This document shows positions 63,196 to 64,000 of a DNA stretch of 64,000 bases, one piece after another. The number at the start of each line of letters is the position of its first letter. Position 1 is the stretch's first letter. The notes under the pieces are model-generated. The model was not told the DNA's origin, made no database searches, and saw nothing but the letters and a program-made list of their open reading frames with translations. Both the position numbers and the translations under genes were made by a program. Source of the stretch: Deltaproteobacteria bacterium (GTDB taxonomy: Bacteria; Myxococcota; Myxococcia; Myxococcales; 40CM-4-68-19); assembly GCA_005879315.1 (NCBI GenBank), contig VBLC01000040.1, forward strand, positions 1 through 64,000, written 5' to 3'.

Positions 63196-64000
63196 GTGAA
63201 AAGCAATTGGAACGTGTTCATCGGCGTCTGCGTGGGCGCCGTTCTCGGTTTTGCCGTCGGCCAGCATCTGGGCGCCAAGGCCCCCTTGGCGACGCCGATC
63301 AAGGGCGCGCAGGCCAATAGCCCCACGGCCCCCGCCGCGGCGCTGCCGCCGGGCTCCGACACCATCTACAAGGTCATCCTCGGCGATGCGCCGATGAAGG
63401 GCGAGGCCGAGGCCAAGGTGACCATCGTCGAATGGTCCGACTTCCAGTGTCCCTACTGCGGTCGCGTCATCGACACCCTGAAGCAGGTCGAACGAAACTA
63501 CGGCTCGGACGTGCGCTTCGTCTTCAAGCACAACCCGCTCCCCATGCATCCCGACGCACCAGGCGCGGCCAAGGCGTCCATCGCAGCCTGGCGGCAGGGC
63601 AAGTTCTGGGAGATGCACGACAAGCTCTTCGAGGCCAACGTCGCGCGCGGCTCGCTGTCGCGCGCTGCAGTCGAGAAGATGGCGGCCGACATCGGCCTCG
63701 ACCTGGAACGCTTCCGCACGGACCTGGAGGCGTCGGAGACGCAGGACATCCTCCGCTCCGACCAGGCGCAGGCGGCCAAGCTGGGCGCGACCGGCACGCC
63801 CTTCTTCTTCGTCAACGGCGCGCGCATCTCCGGCGCGCTGCCGTACGAGAGCTTCAAGGCAGTCATCGACCTGCAGCTCAAGCGCGCCGCACAGTCGCTG
63901 GCGAGCGGCGTCTCGCGCAAGGAGCTCTACGACGACCTGATCAAGAACGGCATCGATGCGCCTCCGGTTCCGCCGCAGCAGGCGCCGCCGCCCCCGCAGG
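63196..64000 (+). CDS. DsbA-like thiol oxidoreductase, cut by the window end
   Basis: At least 268 residues from GTG 63196 with ribosome site GAGGGA eight bases upstream. An N-terminal helix (VFIGVCVGAVLGFAVG) anchors it, followed by a DsbA/thioredoxin_4-like domain with CPYC in SDFQCPYCGRVID and cis-Pro in ATGTPFFFVNG. The C-terminal part is Pro/Gln-rich and runs out of the window. It introduces or isomerises disulphides in the periplasm. A weak TTGCCG/TGAAAT promoter lies at 63120-63147. Confidence 0.85.
   Translation, partial: MKSNWNVFIGVCVGAVLGFAVGQHLGAKAPLATPIKGAQANSPTAPAAALPPGSDTIYKVILGDAPMKGEAEAKVTIVEWSDFQCPYCGRVIDTLKQVERNYGSDVRFVFKHNPLPMHPDAPGAAKASIAAWRQGKFWEMHDKLFEANVARGSLSRAAVEKMAADIGLDLERFRTDLEASETQDILRSDQAQAAKLGATGTPFFFVNGARISGALPYESFKAVIDLQLKRAAQSLASGVSRKELYDDLIKNGIDAPPVPPQQAPPPPQ

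Overview
The window is a contiguous piece of a very GC-rich Gram-negative chromosome. LptD, TolC and many lipoprotein signals show an outer membrane. A zinc-ribbon L28, a DUF6178-type protein, a Cys-rich CxxxxQC lipoprotein module, asparagine-poor high-GC coding and abundant GTG/TTG starts with 1-8 base start/stop overlaps fit a myxobacterium-like lineage (Myxococcota). That lineage call is inference from gene content, with no database search. No rRNA, tRNA, CRISPR, transposase or phage gene was seen, and coding density is very high, with no gap above about 160 bases.

Layout. 0-7.3 kb (minus): XRE regulator, LptD, an AMIN-domain protein, an alpha/beta hydrolase, FolC and AccD. 7.4-8.4 kb: a beta-propeller lipoprotein. 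8.4-14.2 kb (minus): a compact cyclic-nucleotide module made of a CHASE2 adenylate cyclase, a CRP-like cNMP-binding protein, a class II cyclic-nucleotide phosphodiesterase-like enzyme and an MscS channel carrying its own cNMP-binding domain. Synthesis, sensing, degradation and a candidate gated output sit together. 14.3-21.2 kb (plus): purM-purN-FAD oxidoreductase, rpmB-DUF6178, a lipoprotein and folD, the last converging on metF. 22-29.7 kb: a phosphoesterase lipoprotein and an AddB/AddA-type helicase-nuclease pair. 29.7-32.4 kb: a PhoR/PhoB-like two-component system coupled to rmlC. 32.4-37 kb (minus): fadIJ beta-oxidation genes, a beta-lactamase-fold hydrolase and DUF971. 38.5-45.3 kb (minus): a six-gene MacB/TolC-type export operon. 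45.4-52.8 kb: a diiron protein, then a 4-hydroxybenzoyl-CoA-reductase-like molybdoenzyme (three subunits) followed by a DUF2400 protein, MoaB and a Rieske protein.

52.9-64 kb: lipoproteins, a degenerate kinase-fold protein, a HadA/HadB-like dehydratase pair, a DapB-like dehydrogenase, TlpA, a penicillin-binding protein, a second MscS, a Lys-rich secreted peptide and a truncated DsbA-like protein.

The most unusual non-gene signal is a family of five A-run/TAATTA/T-run palindromes (19-24 bases) in this GC-rich DNA. Four of them (53.37, 56.32, 59.44 and 62.81 kb) divide the last 11 kb into three gene blocks of about 3 kb, and two supply part of a stop codon. The fifth lies in frame inside the DUF6178 gene. 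They may be two-way terminators or insulators, protein-binding sites, a small repeat family or, less likely, assembly artefacts.
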